NCBI GenBank assembly: GCA_011316235.1
Contig: QQBE01000001.1
Span: 3,227,816 to 3,291,815, forward strand
Direction of reading: 5' to 3'
Source: Mycothermus thermophilus
Lineage: Eukaryota > Ascomycota > Sordariomycetes > Sordariales > Chaetomiaceae
Length of the DNA: 64,000 nucleotides
In this document: positions 9,408-21,985 of the stretch, piece by piece
How positions within the stretch are numbered: the stretch's first letter is position 1
Layout: every line of letters begins with the position of its first letter
Position numbers and translations under genes: made by a program
The notes under the pieces: model-generated
What the model saw: only the letters and a program-made list of their open reading frames with translations
The model's database searches: none
Told to the model about the DNA's origin: nothing

Positions 9408-12399
9408 ATGAGGCATCTCATCCTTGTCGGCGCCGTCTACTTGGACACGATTCTGACGTGAGTGGCCCTGTTGTACCCGCCAACTTGCCTCTCATGCTGG
9501 ATGGCCTTAAGTCTGGGAATCTTCAAGCCTTGAGGGTCATGGGCGATGAAAGGGAAACATCGACGTCGGGCATCATGGAGACTCGGCAATGAGGCAGCAA
9601 CCTTGCATAGAGCGTCATAATAATCAACAGTCATCTCACACCATATCCCTGGCTCATAGTGTCCCGCACTTTCCACAGGAGGATTCCAAACTCCGAGCAA
9701 CTTCCATCCAGGTCCGCCGCGGCGGAAACGTCGGCAACACTCTTGAGGTGTTTGCTCAACTCCTTGCCACCGCAGGCACAAACGACCTCAAAGTCCACCT
9801 CGTAGCCTGCCTGCCCGAATCGTGCTCCCCCGCCACAGCCAAAATACTGTCTTCCTTTGGCACGAACAATGTTGGCGAAAAGATGAACACAAGCCGCCAG
9901 CTGGTCATCGACTTCGGATATTGTCTCTACCGCTCAGGCCACCAGGAGCCCGCGAGTAGCTATATCATCCGCAGCACGGAGACCGGGAGTCGGACCATTG
10001 TAAACTCCAACCCCTTGCCTGAGATGACGGCGGACGAGTTCAAGAAGATTGTTGATGAGTTTCCTGGTGATGGAGATGGTTGTTGGTGGCATTTCGAGGT
10101 ATGCCCCTTGTTTACCTGCGCGCTGAATCAAGGACCATGGACTCTTTCATCCCTTCTTGCTCTCGATGAGAGAAGAGACAACATGGCGGGAGATGTCTCA
10201 CATCCGTGAGCAAAACGGGCATCCTGCAAACGGGGAAGGATCGGGTCTCAACTCAAATTTCCACCAAACTGCTCCGTGGTGTAGGCTGTGTGTTCCTTGT
10301 CTCTAACCACAAAAAAACAAAATTCACAACAACTAGGGCCGAATTCCAGAGACAACGCTCCAATGCATCCGGCACCTCCGCCGCGCAACTCCGAAGTGTA
10401 CCATCAGCGTCGAGGTCGAAAAGCCCGGGCGTGACGGACTGACCGAACTGGCCGCCGAAGCCGATATTGTCTTTTACTCAAGGACTTGGGCACAGGTAGG
10501 TTGGAACTGATTGGCACAACCCTCCCTCATTTGGAGTTCGGCTTTGCAGCAAGCTATCTCTGTAAGCTTCCTCGCATGAAGGAGGCGGGCAGCACGAACC
10601 AGTGAGCTGCATACTGCTTCGCATATGCATCCAGCTAACCAGACCGCTTGGCCTGGTCTTTGCTGCTCTCTTTTCACCCACCGACGCTAGAACCGGAACT
10701 GGCCGAAATAACTAACTCATATGACAATAACCTTGCCATGTAGAGCCGGGGATACCCAACCCCCGAGGCTTGTCTTCGAGGAGAAGCGGTGTCGTCCAAG
10801 GCGTAAGTTTACAACCCGTCCTCCTCTCCTCCCCTCCTCCTCCAGGCAACCCCGCCCCGTCTTCGGTTTTCTGCTTGCGGGTCGACCCCTCAGCCAGCTT
10901 GAACACGCCGTGGGTAATTGGGTCGCTGCAGAAGAAACAGAGGGAACCAACTCGGGCAAGACAAACGGACAATCACCACACGCACGCAACTCAGAGAGAC
11001 AGGAAAAGAACGCCTTCTCCCAGCGTGCCCACACACAGGATACATGGTTGTGTGTGCGTGTGTGTGCGCGCTCAGTGTTTGAGTCGGTCACTCAACAATC
11101 CATGTCCACAATGTGCTAACTTGGTCGACAACGAACCCGGGAAAACTTGCAGGTTGCTCATGTGCTGCACGTGGGGAGAAGATGGCGCGGGTGCCTTCGC
11201 ACCCTCCGTTGCAGCAACACCAAGACAAGCAGACGCAACTAATCTAGGCAGTGGTGGAGGTGGCGAATATGTCCACTGCCCTGTACCAACATCGACAACA
11301 AACGGTGGCAGCACCATAACGGTGGTTGAGTAAGTGGACATTTACTTCATGCGTTGTTTGTCCATATTTCCTTCCCTCCTCATCCACTGCCCCTCCTCGA
11401 CTGTCACCGTCACTTTACGGTGCCTCACATCGGCCATGTCATGTCATGTCATGTCATGTCATGTCATGTCATGTCATGTCATGTCATGTCATGTCATATC
11501 GCTCGCATGCAGGAAAAGCACCCGAGAGAGGAAAACGGGTGCCTTAGCAGCAGGTGGTGTTGTGGTGGGGATTGGGGTGCACAAGCAACGAAAAGGCGTT
11601 CTGCCTTTTTTGCGCTGCTCCATCCACAGTGACAGACCTACCACCACCTACGACGAAGTTCCATTCTGCTTGTGTAAGTGGGCGGGCCTGCTCGCTGAGG
11701 CTGCTGTTGTTGTCCCTCTTCATGCTGCAGGCCAGAGTCCCAAAGTGTAACGTTATTTGTTACATGCGATTTTTTTCATTTACTGTCTTGCACATGAAGC
11801 GAATAGGGACAGCAACAACAACAACAACAGCGGAAGCGGACACCGGAGCTCGTCGGGGCTGGGCTGGGCAAACATCATGACATACATGCACACCTACACC
11901 TACACCTACACAGAATTGCACAGAATTACACACTCGCATCTCACCTTCCGAGGATGGAGATCCCACCGTCCCGCTCTGGGCCACAGCCTACGGAGACAAC
12001 AATTCCGACTCCCGCTGCACATGTCCGTCTCGTCGTTCCAAAACACACTTTGCTGACCACAGGTCGTCGATGGTGGCGGGTGTTTGTTCCAGCACCATCG
12101 GCGCAGGTGACACCTTCATTGCCGGGATGCTGTATTCGTTGCTGGTGGAGCAGCAACAGCAGCAGCAGCAGCAGGCGTCGTCGCAGGAAAAGGATTCCAA
12201 ACATAGTCGCTGTGATGGGACCGAGGGTCGGGGTGATGATCATGTTGATGGTGACGTCGATGCTGGAGAGGACTCTCGGCAGCAGCGGCAGCGAAGCTTG
12301 TGCAACAACCTGGCTTCGAGTTTGAAATTCGCGGTCGAGCTGGCCACCAAAAAGGTCCAACAGGAGGGGTTTGCGGGATTGCTGCTACTGTCTTCCTAA
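9408..12399 (+). CDS. PfkB-family carbohydrate kinase (ketohexokinase-like)
   Basis: This is a ribokinase/PfkB-fold sugar kinase; the substrate is unproven, with ketohexokinase-like sugars the best guess. Six exons: 9408-9457, 9660-10098, 10337-10495, 10744-10802, 11153-11329 and 12093-12399. They sum to 396 aa with every phase matching. The start MRHLILVGAVYLDTILT runs directly into VPHFPQEDSKLRATS. Then come the substrate-side motif RRGGNVGNTLEV, YRSGHQEPASSYIIRS, GRIPETTLQCIRHLRR, ISVEVEKPGRDGL and the catalytic DTIGAGDTFIAGMLYSLL (PfkB signature 2, catalytic Asp in GAGD). After that motif lie eight Gln in a row and an acidic insert (about 50 residues), then a short helix and the stop. Introns of 202, 238, 248, 350 and 763 nt are far longer than elsewhere in the window. 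Exon 5 adds a Gly/Ala/Thr-rich insert before TITVV. Confidence 0.87.
11330..12092 (+). other. 763-nt intron of the PfkB gene
   Basis: The donor is gtaagt at 11330 and the acceptor ttgttccag ends at 12092. The flanking codon halves (ga + c) make Asp of DTIGAGDTF. The intron holds a pentanucleotide tandem repeat, a (CAA)n-like run near 11814-11830 and a (CTACAC)-like run near 11893-11912. I looked for a coding exon inside and found none that fits the kinase. Confidence 0.7.
11436..11495. repeat. (ATGTC)12 microsatellite
   Basis: Twelve perfect tandem copies of the 5-mer ATGTC (60 bp), followed by one variant unit (atatc). It is open in several frames, but it lies inside the long PfkB intron. 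Confidence 0.98.
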
Positions 12400-15300
12400 C
12401 GCCGACGACGCGCGTGAGCGTACGCTGCTGCTGGGGGTGTGTTGTCTCAGCAGGCCGCTGCAAGACTCCCACCATGTCAACCACCATCACTAGGCAGGGC
12501 AGCCCAGCCTTGCGTTCCACAGGAGCAGCGGTGATGGTGACATCTCTCTCACTTGCAAGCCGGCAAGAATCGACGCAAGCAAGCAAGCGAATGGAGAAAG
12601 AGGTGGTGGTGGGGTGGAGGGCATTTTGGGGGGGTCTCAGGCAGGCAGCGCAGCTTTGGTGGATGTTAGTGTCGATCGTTGATGACGTGGAGATCGAGGC
12701 ACTTCGGCGTTCTCCAATACAATACGACAGACCAAAACTCAGTCAGAGGGGATGCAGGGCAAGAGAGTCAATCCAAAGTAAGCCAGGTCTTGCCGTCGAG
12801 AGAGGGTCAAGGTCTTGGGACCAAGCGGATAGACGGACGCCTCTGCATGGGTTGTGGGGAGAATGGGTGTACCAAGTGAAGGAACGGCGAAAAGGTGGCC
12901 AGAAGAGAGGATAACACGGCGTACGTTCCGTGGCCAGCCGTTCGGGTTCAGAAGGTGTATGTAACCATGGCCACAGAATGAGAGAAGTGAGAAGTGGCAG
13001 AGAGGGTCGAGCCCCGTCAGGCTGCTCCGAAATTGTGTGTACCTCAGTACATGCCTTACAGACAACAATATGGCCCCGTGTGTGCCTCCTGGAAGGATAA
13101 AGGAAGACGCAAGGCGTCCCATGTCGAGTCATTCGTTCGCTTGTCCTGGCCGTCCAGAAACGTATCGCTCGCTCGGATGAGGAGGTGCTGAACCCCTCAG
13201 CTCCATTCCTAGGATAACTGAGCATAGATGAGTACCTTACGTACCCCGTACATGGGGCGGCCGAATAGAATGAGCGGTGAATCGGGGAATGCCTTCTGAC
13301 TCCGGACAGACTGCTGCACGGCCGGAACTAGGGCGAGGGGACCGTGACAACCACACAGGCACAACAGGGCGAAGACCTGTTGAGACGAGCAGATAGGCAG
13401 GCGAATGAGACCTGAGAAGGGCAAAGGCGGTAAGTGACGCACAAGGGTCTCGTTGGCGACTACGGAGAGTAGGGAAGAGGTAGATAATACTCCGTACACC
13501 GTAGGTAACGTTATCGGGCGAAATCGCTGGATCCTCGGGATCCCACTACCGCAGTAGGTACGCAGCGTTGGTGCCGTAGCTGGTTGCGCACAGTGGGCAT
13601 ACGTACTGTACCGAAATGGGTGATTTTCGTGTTAAGTAGCCGCCCCGTGTGTCAGGCGGTGGCCGAGGCGGCCAAACCTGCAGGGTGACGTGCCTGGGTG
13701 GAAACACACAACCAGCCAAAAAAGAAAAAACAAAAGAGAAGACGGGGAGCAACCACTGTCTGTGCCACTGCTTCACAGTGGCGCCACAGGCGCCCACAGG
13801 ACCTACAGAGTCTTTCTGCAAGTGCATCACGGAGTAAGTATGCATCTCCTCCCGTCGTGTAGAAGCATGAACGGCTACCCAGACGAGCCTCGTGCCAGAG
13901 AACGGACTCCGTTGGAAACGAGACCCCCTGTCGCGTAACTGTGTGGTGGTATGCCCAACCCCTCATCTAAGCTTTGACGGCATTTCGCACATAATGGACA
14001 AACCGAAAACTCCATCGTTCAAGTCTTCCAGCGCGTGTTGTTCCAAGCTTGAGTCGACGGTGGGCTGCCGATATCCTGGTCATCGGTATATCCGGCGACA
14101 CCTTCCAGAAAGCCGCTGCCTGACCCATTGAGTGTGATGCATAGCTGCGTATGACGAACGGGTACGGACAGTATCATCCAGAATGAGTTTGAAACTGGGA
14201 TGCATGTTGCTCGGCCTTCGATCCATGCCAGCATTGATGACGGGGAGACGCCCTTACTAGGTACGTGTGCAACAGCGTCACGGGCTGACGAAGGGAGCGA
14301 GGATCACGGCGGCAAAGAGGAAGGAAGGCAAAAACACAAGACGGGGAGGCTGGCTGGCGAGTTGGATTGACGAGCGAGCTGAGCCCCATCTTGTTGGAAA
14401 AAATCAGTGACGCCGAAAGCATCCCTTATGTTGACGGGACGGCGCGGTCATGGCGGCCGAAACGGAATGCCCGACATGGACAAGGCAACCAGGAAATCGC
14501 TACTTAGTGTACTCTGTTGGTGGCTCAAGCCCAATCGCCTCCCTGTACCCACGCATGCCTGTCCGTGGAGTGTGGCCGGGTGCTTTTTGGCGAAGCCAAG
14601 ACAAAACGGGGACCGAGTCGCGAGCCGATCGTTGCGAATAGACTGGAATTGCCAGAGGGAACCATCACCGCCCATTGGCCGCCTGGACCAACAACAAGAC
14701 GGCAAACGGAATGTCGGGTCTCGAGAGCGTGCAAATCAGTCAGTCAGTAGCGCACTTAGAGTACAAAACACCAGATCCCTGCATGGCTTATTATCGAATC
14801 CTCGATGGAGGATGCGCCTGTTGCGCAGGAGAGAAGATTTCATCAACCCAAGCTTCCAACCAGGAGGCAGTGTTGTGCTGGCCAAAGGTTTCGCAGGCTT
14901 GCCAGCTCGCAGCTGTGTGCGGTCACCAACCTGAATGAGGAAGCGAGGTGGTGAATGGTGCTGCCCCACCAGCCAGCACAAGTCACAGGCGAACAGCGCC
15001 GATACATCCCACCATTTCCAGCCCACTCGCTGAGTTGGCCAAGCAAGGGCAGTCCGTCCAGTCTTGCCCCATCCTAAATATCGTTTGCCAGATGTGCTCC
15101 AGACACAACCTGGCCAGCAGAGCCAGGTCCAGCCACACAACGCCAGCGAGGGTCCTGGTCTGTTCACCCCCCGACGTGGCGTTTCGACCATGTATGGGCC
15201 AAGCCGGGCCGGGCGACATGCTCGCTTTTGCTCGGCGCTGCAATCAACACAACACAGCTTGTGCTTTGTGTTCTGTTGGTGTCGGCCTCGGGATCCATAC

Positions 15301-18300
15301 ATCCAAATTGTCTTGTCAGCGCGAGGCAGTGCGATTCGCGGACTGTGCGGACGCATAAAGCAACTCCTTATCACCTGGGGACAAGCCCACTTCGGCAACT
15401 CACGCACATCCCGTGGATGCTGTCGCAGCGTGGGCCCCAAAATGTCTGGATGCTGCAGCGGATGCGTGCCTAGTGCCCCATATCCAGAGTGTACGTACCG
15501 TACCGCCTGTCCCTCCAGGCCCAACTCCATCTTTGTATCGCACGGCTTGGACTGGTTGTGATTGCAGAGGTCCTGTGCCTCGACTTGTTGGAGTAGATGA
15601 AACAACGATGAGAGATGCTTCCTGCTGCTGGGCTAACGGGTCCTTGAAGAAGAGCACCCCAGCCTCTTACCTGCCTGCCGTAGAGGTATGTATGTACTAT
15701 ACATAGGTATGCTCGAACAAAATTTTATTTTCCAACAACCAGTCAGGTGCATGACGTTTTGGAGGTGGAGCTGCGCTTTCTCTCATCCCACAAAACCAAC
15801 AGATGGGTGTTCACGTTCCCGTACTGAGTAAAAGCCGCCGTCGGCCCCGTGCTGACGGGTCGGATCAGGTGGTTCCTTGACGGGGGATTTTCTGGACAAG
15901 GGGGCCATCGGTGATCGGCCATTGGGCGGCCTATCGTCCGCCGACAAAGGCCGCCTGCAGTTTGGATTCGCACGGGACCACGGGCCAGGTTTGGAAGCTC
16001 ATGCACTCCGAGTTGTTTCGTCCTAGGGATCCGTCCCACGGCTTCCACAGGTTTCGTCTCCAGCGAACGCGTTCTTCCGGAAGCCTTGGCGGGAGCGTTC
16101 CCCGACCCGGCTCTTTGCCCGAAGCTCGAGAATGGCCCACGTTGTCGGAGGTTTCATGACCTCAACTCTTACTAGTTATCCAGACTGTGGAAGACCATCA
16201 TCTGCCTTTCGGTGCTATTGCAGTGGTTACATTACCAACTGAAGTCAACACAACCAACCCATGCGCATCAGCCTGTTTTCGAGGAACTGCCAAAAGAAGA
16301 CATGGCTGGCGTCGGGTTGCCATGCTGGCCCCAGCATATATTAGTAGTAGGTAAGCCTTGCTCTGGTTCCTGAATGTTAACCAATGTTAGCTGATCTGCA
16401 AGAACGCGCACTTTATTGTGCATTTAGAGTAGAGGAGTTAGAAGCATCATTTTCTGTTCACATGGGTAGGTACTCGTATCTCGGTATGGGGAGACCGTCC
16501 TGCCGCTTCGCCAAAACAGTCGGGATCTTGACTCAATGCTGCCCCGAGGGCGGTGAGTGCTGGATGAAAAATCGGCAAATTCATTCGCTGGAGGCCCCGT
16601 CGAGCACCCAAAGCGGGCGGCGATAGGGCGGCGAATCCAGAGGCATCGCTGCCGGGTTCAACCGAACACAGCTGCGGAACCTTCTCGTTTGATTGCAGGG
16701 CGAGGAGGTGGTGTTGACTGGCTAACTGCACCGTTTCACTCTGTGGCGTCGTGACGCTGTGACGTCGCCCACGGAGGCAGTGTTTGCCATCTGCTCTTGT
16801 GGGGTTCCGCAACTGTCACCCGCAGAACACCGCCAAGCCAAGGGAGTCTGCATTGTCACTGATGGGGGGGACCAAGGTGTTACTTAGTGCAATACGTCCT
16901 TCGTGCCCCGTACGTGGTCCTTCGAGCCTCTCGCAGCGGTGACGAGAACCGGCTACCTGGTGGATGTGGACTGGATAGATGACTAACAACTCCACGATGG
17001 GTGAAAGTTGCGCGTGAGAGACTTCAGGCAAGTACTTGCCTCCTCCGACCAGCGTTACAGGAGAATAACTGAAAAACAGCATAATGTTACTCCATGCTAG
17101 TATCTCACAGATAGTGCCGCCCAAACGAAGGCTGAAGGACCTTCGATAGCGGTCGATTCATATTGCCAGCAGAAGAAACATCATGCCGTGTTAACTAATG
17201 TTGCGAGCTTGTGCCGGACCGGGCAATATCAAAGCGCCTTGGTTCTGTGAAATCCTCATCCGACGCATGTCCCTCATGTTCTGTGTGTGGATCAACACTT
17301 ATATTCACGTACTTACCCCAAAAGCATGGTTGATGGATCAATAAAATGGTACTCCGTAACTCCGTACTGGTCAGAACAAACACAAGTGCCGGTGGCGGCC
17401 ACAGTCGCCGGCATCAGGCCGCGCGCAATCGGCCGAAGAGCTCCTGTGTTGGTTGGGTTGGGTGGTTGATGACAAGGATGGCTATTTGGACTGTGTGGGA
17501 GCAAAGGCGGCCTTGTCACCACATCGGTCAGTGGCGCACGACAGCCAGGAGACGCAGGGAAGAGCCAATGGCGGGACATCCAGAACCCGTGGGGAAGGGA
17601 AAGATCTGAAGTGACCCGGGGGGGGAGATCTCGGCGGCATGTGGAGCAGACCCATGCAACGGCGTGGTGTGAGATGCAGTACGCAAAGCTGGCGCACCAC
17701 GGGAGCAGGACAATTTTTGGTGACAGGAAAAGGGAAAAGGCAAAAAATGAGGAAACCAGGCCAGGGTGGATGGAAGGGAAGTGGGGCACGTCCAAAAATT
17801 CACACCCCGCCTTTTCTTGGAATCCGCCAGACCCCACAAACCGCCAAGCGCTGACTGGCTCGTCACTGGCTGCTCGTTCCCCTGTTTTTTGGTCGAACCC
17901 CTGCAACCAGCCCTCGGATGGGGTTGACCAACCCTGGCCGCATCGGCCGAGCCTCTTGTTTTTTTTCTCTTTCGATTCCATCAGATTTGCAGACAGGCGG
18001 ATGCAACCCTAGTCAACGGAAACCATCTCGAGACCGAGAACCTGTACTGGAAGCGAACAAACAACCAAGGAGAATCAATACTACCTCTGGCAACTGGAGC
18101 ATTGGAAAACACAGCCCAGATACTACCTACACCACGCATACCGTAGGTTCTATAACTTAATTCACTCACTTTATGGAGTATTACGGTACCTGAGGACTCA
18201 CGTATTCAGGCGTAGTACTTACCTATTAGCGCTCCGCTTCACCATCTCACCTGCATGCAACAAGTGTTCTTGTCTGGCTGCAATCCGCAGTGGACCAGAG

Positions 18301-20809
18301 TTTCAGTTGGGTGCACCCCAAAAGTGTCTCGTTTTGCGACCCGCCGCCGTCTCTCCAGCCAATGCAGCAGCGCATTGTCGAAACAGGGAGCCAAGGAGAC
18401 AAGGTCGGCCTCGGTGTCTCGATGAACAAGCACTCTAACCTCCCCATGCCCGGCCGATTCTCCGGCTGTCTCCAGCTCTGAAGCACGCATTGGATAGTGG
18501 GTGCGTGCCTAACCACTAGCAGTACCCCTATGTTTAACCTGGGTACTTGAGGTAACTATGGTTAAACTCAGACAAGGTCAAGACAGGGCAATCTGCCACA
18601 TTCCTGGCTGACTGCATCGAAACACCAACAAAGGCTCTGAAAGGTGCGGATGATATTCGCAATGTCCCTCGGCCCACTTCCGTGCCAGGGCGATCGGAGC
18701 CACTCCAGCGATGGAGTGGTTGTGTGTCGTTACGGGCGGAGATGGCCCATTCAACCCGCGGCGCACGGCACAGACTCCTCTGATATTTTGGTGGGTGTTC
18801 CGCGGGATTTCAGGCCAGCAGGGGAATCTGACGTTCACTTCACCTGTGCGCGCGGGTCAAGTGAACGCACCAAGTGGAAAAGCATCAGGCCGAGCCGAGC
18901 CCGAACCAGACCCAGGCCCGTTGCTGGCGTCTGCAGCTGGCCACCACGCCGTCCTGCGGGGGCTCGAACCAGAGCCATTCCCATCAGTCCATCTCGGAGT
19001 ACTCTGTACGGAGTAGTGTCCGTTGGTCGCCGTCCGTCCACATTTCGCTCCTTCATCAGAGTGACCTGCCACACTTGGTGTACACTATAGTACAAACTCC
19101 CTACGGAGGACCTGGACGTACTCCGTATGATGCGAGATTCGTGTCCCAGTCCTGCCTCTCTTCCCATCCCATTGCCGCCTCATCCCTGACAAAGACACCC
19201 CATCCATGACATGCCATGCTGGATAGGCATGGGATTGTCTTCGATGCTCATGGCTGCAACCCGACGTCTTTTCACTTGTGGTTGTCTCTCTACTCTGGAA
19301 GTATACCCCTCGCCCCACAACCTGGAACCCGCCTTCTCGGACACCCACCCGTTCGCGCACGCTGGCTGGCTGCTGTGTCGAATGCCAGCCCGTTTCTATC
19401 ACACCCCCTGGTGTTGTCCTTGTTATGTGGGTCTCAAGAAAGAATCATCCCTGGAAGGAGGCTTGCGCCCCCGCCCCGCGGTCCGGGCCAGCAGGTTCCC
19501 CTTCTTCTCAGAACCAAACGTTAAGTAACGCTAGCGCTAACGCTGCGGCGCCCAGGCCACATCCGACAGGGGGAAGGCAGCTCAGGTCTCGCGTTCGCGA
19601 GAAGCTCGCTACGGAGTAGTTACTGGACTCCTGGTGGCAACCCAGGCATCACAGCCGCACACGGGCAGAGACACCAGAGAAGCAGAGCAGCCTTTGCGCG
19701 CTCCACTCCACATTGGCATGCCCTCGCGCCCAAGCTCTTTGCTGAGAAAGGAAGGACACTCCAGCACCAAGGCCCGTTTCTTCATCACAACCGCCTCAGG
19801 GTCAGTCGGGTGTCAAGACCACAGGAGATGGTCGATCCTGGGATTCAAAATTTCTGTTCGTGTTGTGCTGATCTCAAAACTTGTCGCTGGCTGTCTTTCG
19901 CGACCCTTCCAGGTTGCTCCCATTCCCGCCTCGTCCTCCTCCGCTGCCTCCACACTTGGCCTCCCACTCTTCCCGACATCTGTCCCCAATCCCTCGATTC
20001 CTCATGTCCAGCATCACCACACCATCCGCAACCAGCAATAAATGCTACCTACCAACCATCGGCCCGCCCACCGTCCATAATGGGGTTTGCTGTTGACTCT
20101 TACACGAAGGAGCAAGTACCTGTTGTCCCTGTAACCTTGTTTCCCACCCCTCCATCGGTGCTGCTCCCGCCCATCCACCTCATGGTTCCACCCGGGGCCT
20201 TGCAGCAGAGAGAGAGATGTCACTTTCACCCTTCACCATTTAGCATGTGCGCAGGGTACGTACTGCTGTACTTTCCACTTTCGGTAATGCAGACCCAGAA
20301 CAACCGCCAGAAAGCTTTCTCCAGACCCGTTCCCCGTCCCCGTCCCCGTCCAGCCTAGGGTCAGGCAGGCTAATGAACCCCTGCAAGCGCAGATGACGCG
20401 GGCCTTCCCCCCTTCGACGGCCCCAAAGTCATGGAACAAGCTCCGTTGACAGGGCCAAGCCGGGCTCACCTGGCATGCCAGTGCGGTAACATGATCCCGT
20501 TTCTCGGTTGACATGGCTATTGATGAATGTGTGACTTGCCTCCCTCTTCTCCGAGCCATACCCGGCCAGGGAGACCCATTTAGACATATCACATCTCGGG
20601 ATTTCTCTTATAGTTCTCCCCCCTCAACATGGTTTTTGTTTTTCAGGGGGGGAGTCAATTTGAATCAACTTTATATCCAAAGACCTGAGTGCCGTTCATC
20701 TCACCACGACCAACTCCTATCTATTTACTCATACCATCAATCCAAGGTGGATGGTTCTCCAGCAGCCCAACTTTCACCGACCCATACCTCGGTTTTGGAC
20801 GCTGTCATC
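12400..20809. other. 8.4-kb stretch with no credible gene
   Basis: This is the largest gap in the window. Open frames of 60-290 codons occur on both strands (for example 14736-15605 minus). All are Cys/Trp/Arg/Pro-rich, lack domains, lack intron-supported continuations and overlap each other, as expected by chance in GC-rich DNA. I find no transposase, reverse transcriptase, long terminal repeat or tRNA. Composition is not AT-skewed as after heavy repeat-induced mutation. Five of at least seven window copies of TACGGAGTA/TACTCCGTA lie here. The last 1-2 kb probably include the promoter and leader of the gene at 20810. Confidence 0.5.
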
Positions 20810-21985
20810 ATGATGCCATCACTTCTTACCACCGGGGTTGGGGCCCCTTACAACCACGCTTCCAGTAACGCCTATGCCGTCGACTCTATGCTCAACGAGC
20901 TTGCGAGGCAGCTTGCAAGCAACACACGGCGGTACTCGAGGACCTCCAACAGCCACCAGCGTACGGGGAGCGCCATGAAGATTTCCAAGCCGGGCAGTGC
21001 CAACAACAGCCCAAGATCGACAACCATCCAGGCGAGGAGGAGGACATTGATCGGGGGACTTCATACACAGTCCCCAGCGCTGGAGCAACCACTACAGCAG
21101 CAGCCATCCCCAGCAGAAACTCCCTTCGAGTCGACACGTGCACGGAGCAATACGACCAGGGCACCTCGTCCCGTCAGCTGGCATCCTTCGTCGTCTCAAC
21201 AGTCTCTGTTCTTCCAGGACAGCACCAGCAACACCATGATGCTCCCCTACTCGGCTTACGAACTCGAGGCCTTGGCGACCCTGTCCCCTTACCCACCGAC
21301 CCCTATGGTGTACTCGGGGTATGCCTCCCCCGTCGAGTCTTTCTCGCCGCTCTCTTTGCCCTACTCGAATTTCTCGCAACCCATGTGTTCTCCCATGAGC
21401 CAGCCGCTCCCGACGCCGCAGCAACAGCCCCAGCAGGTGCAACAGCAACCATCGCCTTATACGATCCCCTGCTCGGCAAACTACGCATCTGGTGGACTGC
21501 TCTCGGAGGCCCCCTGCCTTCCACCGCCCCAGGTCGCTGATGATGGCCTGTGCTGGGATTCATATGTTGCTAGCACTACCAGCTGCAACCGGCCCACCGC
21601 CCCGCCGACCCCTGACGACTTTGTTTGCAGCGTGGTTCCAAAGGAGCAACAGCACGAGTTCCAGCAGCAACAGACGGAACTCGCGGAGCAATCGAAGCAG
21701 GAGCAGGCACCCACCCAACAGCCGTGTCAGCCAGCGATCCACGACGATGAGGCTGATGAGGAGGAGGAGGGCGAGATCTTGTATGGCATGGGCCTTTATG
21801 ACACGCCGGATCACAGCAAGGGATCCGTGGTGCTCTCCTTGCTTGGCGGCGCCAGGGACGAGGGGGATACGGGTAAGGGGCTCGGGCTCAAGCTGGAGGA
21901 TGCCTGGGAGCCCCCGGCCAGTGACGATGAGGAAGAGGAGGAGGAAGGCGAGGAGGAGCAGGAGGAGGAGAAGAAGGATGAGTGA
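20810..21985 (+). CDS. conserved fungal low-complexity protein, function unknown
   Basis: I do not recognise a named domain. The frame is open from further upstream, but the first well-placed start is the ATG pair at 20810/20813 (MMPSLLTTGVG), giving 391 aa. The protein is Ser/Pro/Gln-rich and probably disordered. It contains VDSMLNELARQLASNTRR near the N-terminus, a Gln-rich middle and a structured-looking C-terminal block: ILYGMGLYDTPDHSKG, VVLSLLGG, then GKGLGLKLEDAWEPPASD. It ends in an acidic run of Glu and Asp. From memory, the GLYDTPD...GKGLKLEDAWEPP pattern recurs in uncharacterised filamentous-fungal proteins, so I think the gene is real. The role is unknown; a nuclear regulatory role would be a guess from composition only. 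Confidence 0.7.
   Translation: MMPSLLTTGVGAPYNHASSNAYAVDSMLNELARQLASNTRRYSRTSNSHQRTGSAMKISKPGSANNSPRSTTIQARRRTLIGGLHTQSPALEQPLQQQPSPAETPFESTRARSNTTRAPRPVSWHPSSSQQSLFFQDSTSNTMMLPYSAYELEALATLSPYPPTPMVYSGYASPVESFSPLSLPYSNFSQPMCSPMSQPLPTPQQQPQQVQQQPSPYTIPCSANYASGGLLSEAPCLPPPQVADDGLCWDSYVASTTSCNRPTAPPTPDDFVCSVVPKEQQHEFQQQQTELAEQSKQEQAPTQQPCQPAIHDDEADEEEEGEILYGMGLYDTPDHSKGSVVLSLLGGARDEGDTGKGLGLKLEDAWEPPASDDEEEEEEGEEEQEEEKKDE

Noticed and set aside
11326..11750. Frames reading CHVMS repeats
   Set aside because: They are translations of the (ATGTC)12 satellite in three frames, inside the PfkB intron.
14736..15605. 289-codon minus-strand open frame in the gene-poor region
   Set aside because: Rich in Cys, Trp, Arg, Pro and His, with no domain, no splice support and several overlapping frames on both strands. 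Typical of chance in GC-rich DNA.
17313..17981. 222-codon minus-strand open frame
   Set aside because: Pro/Ser/His-rich without a motif, and overlapping frames on the other strand have equal length.
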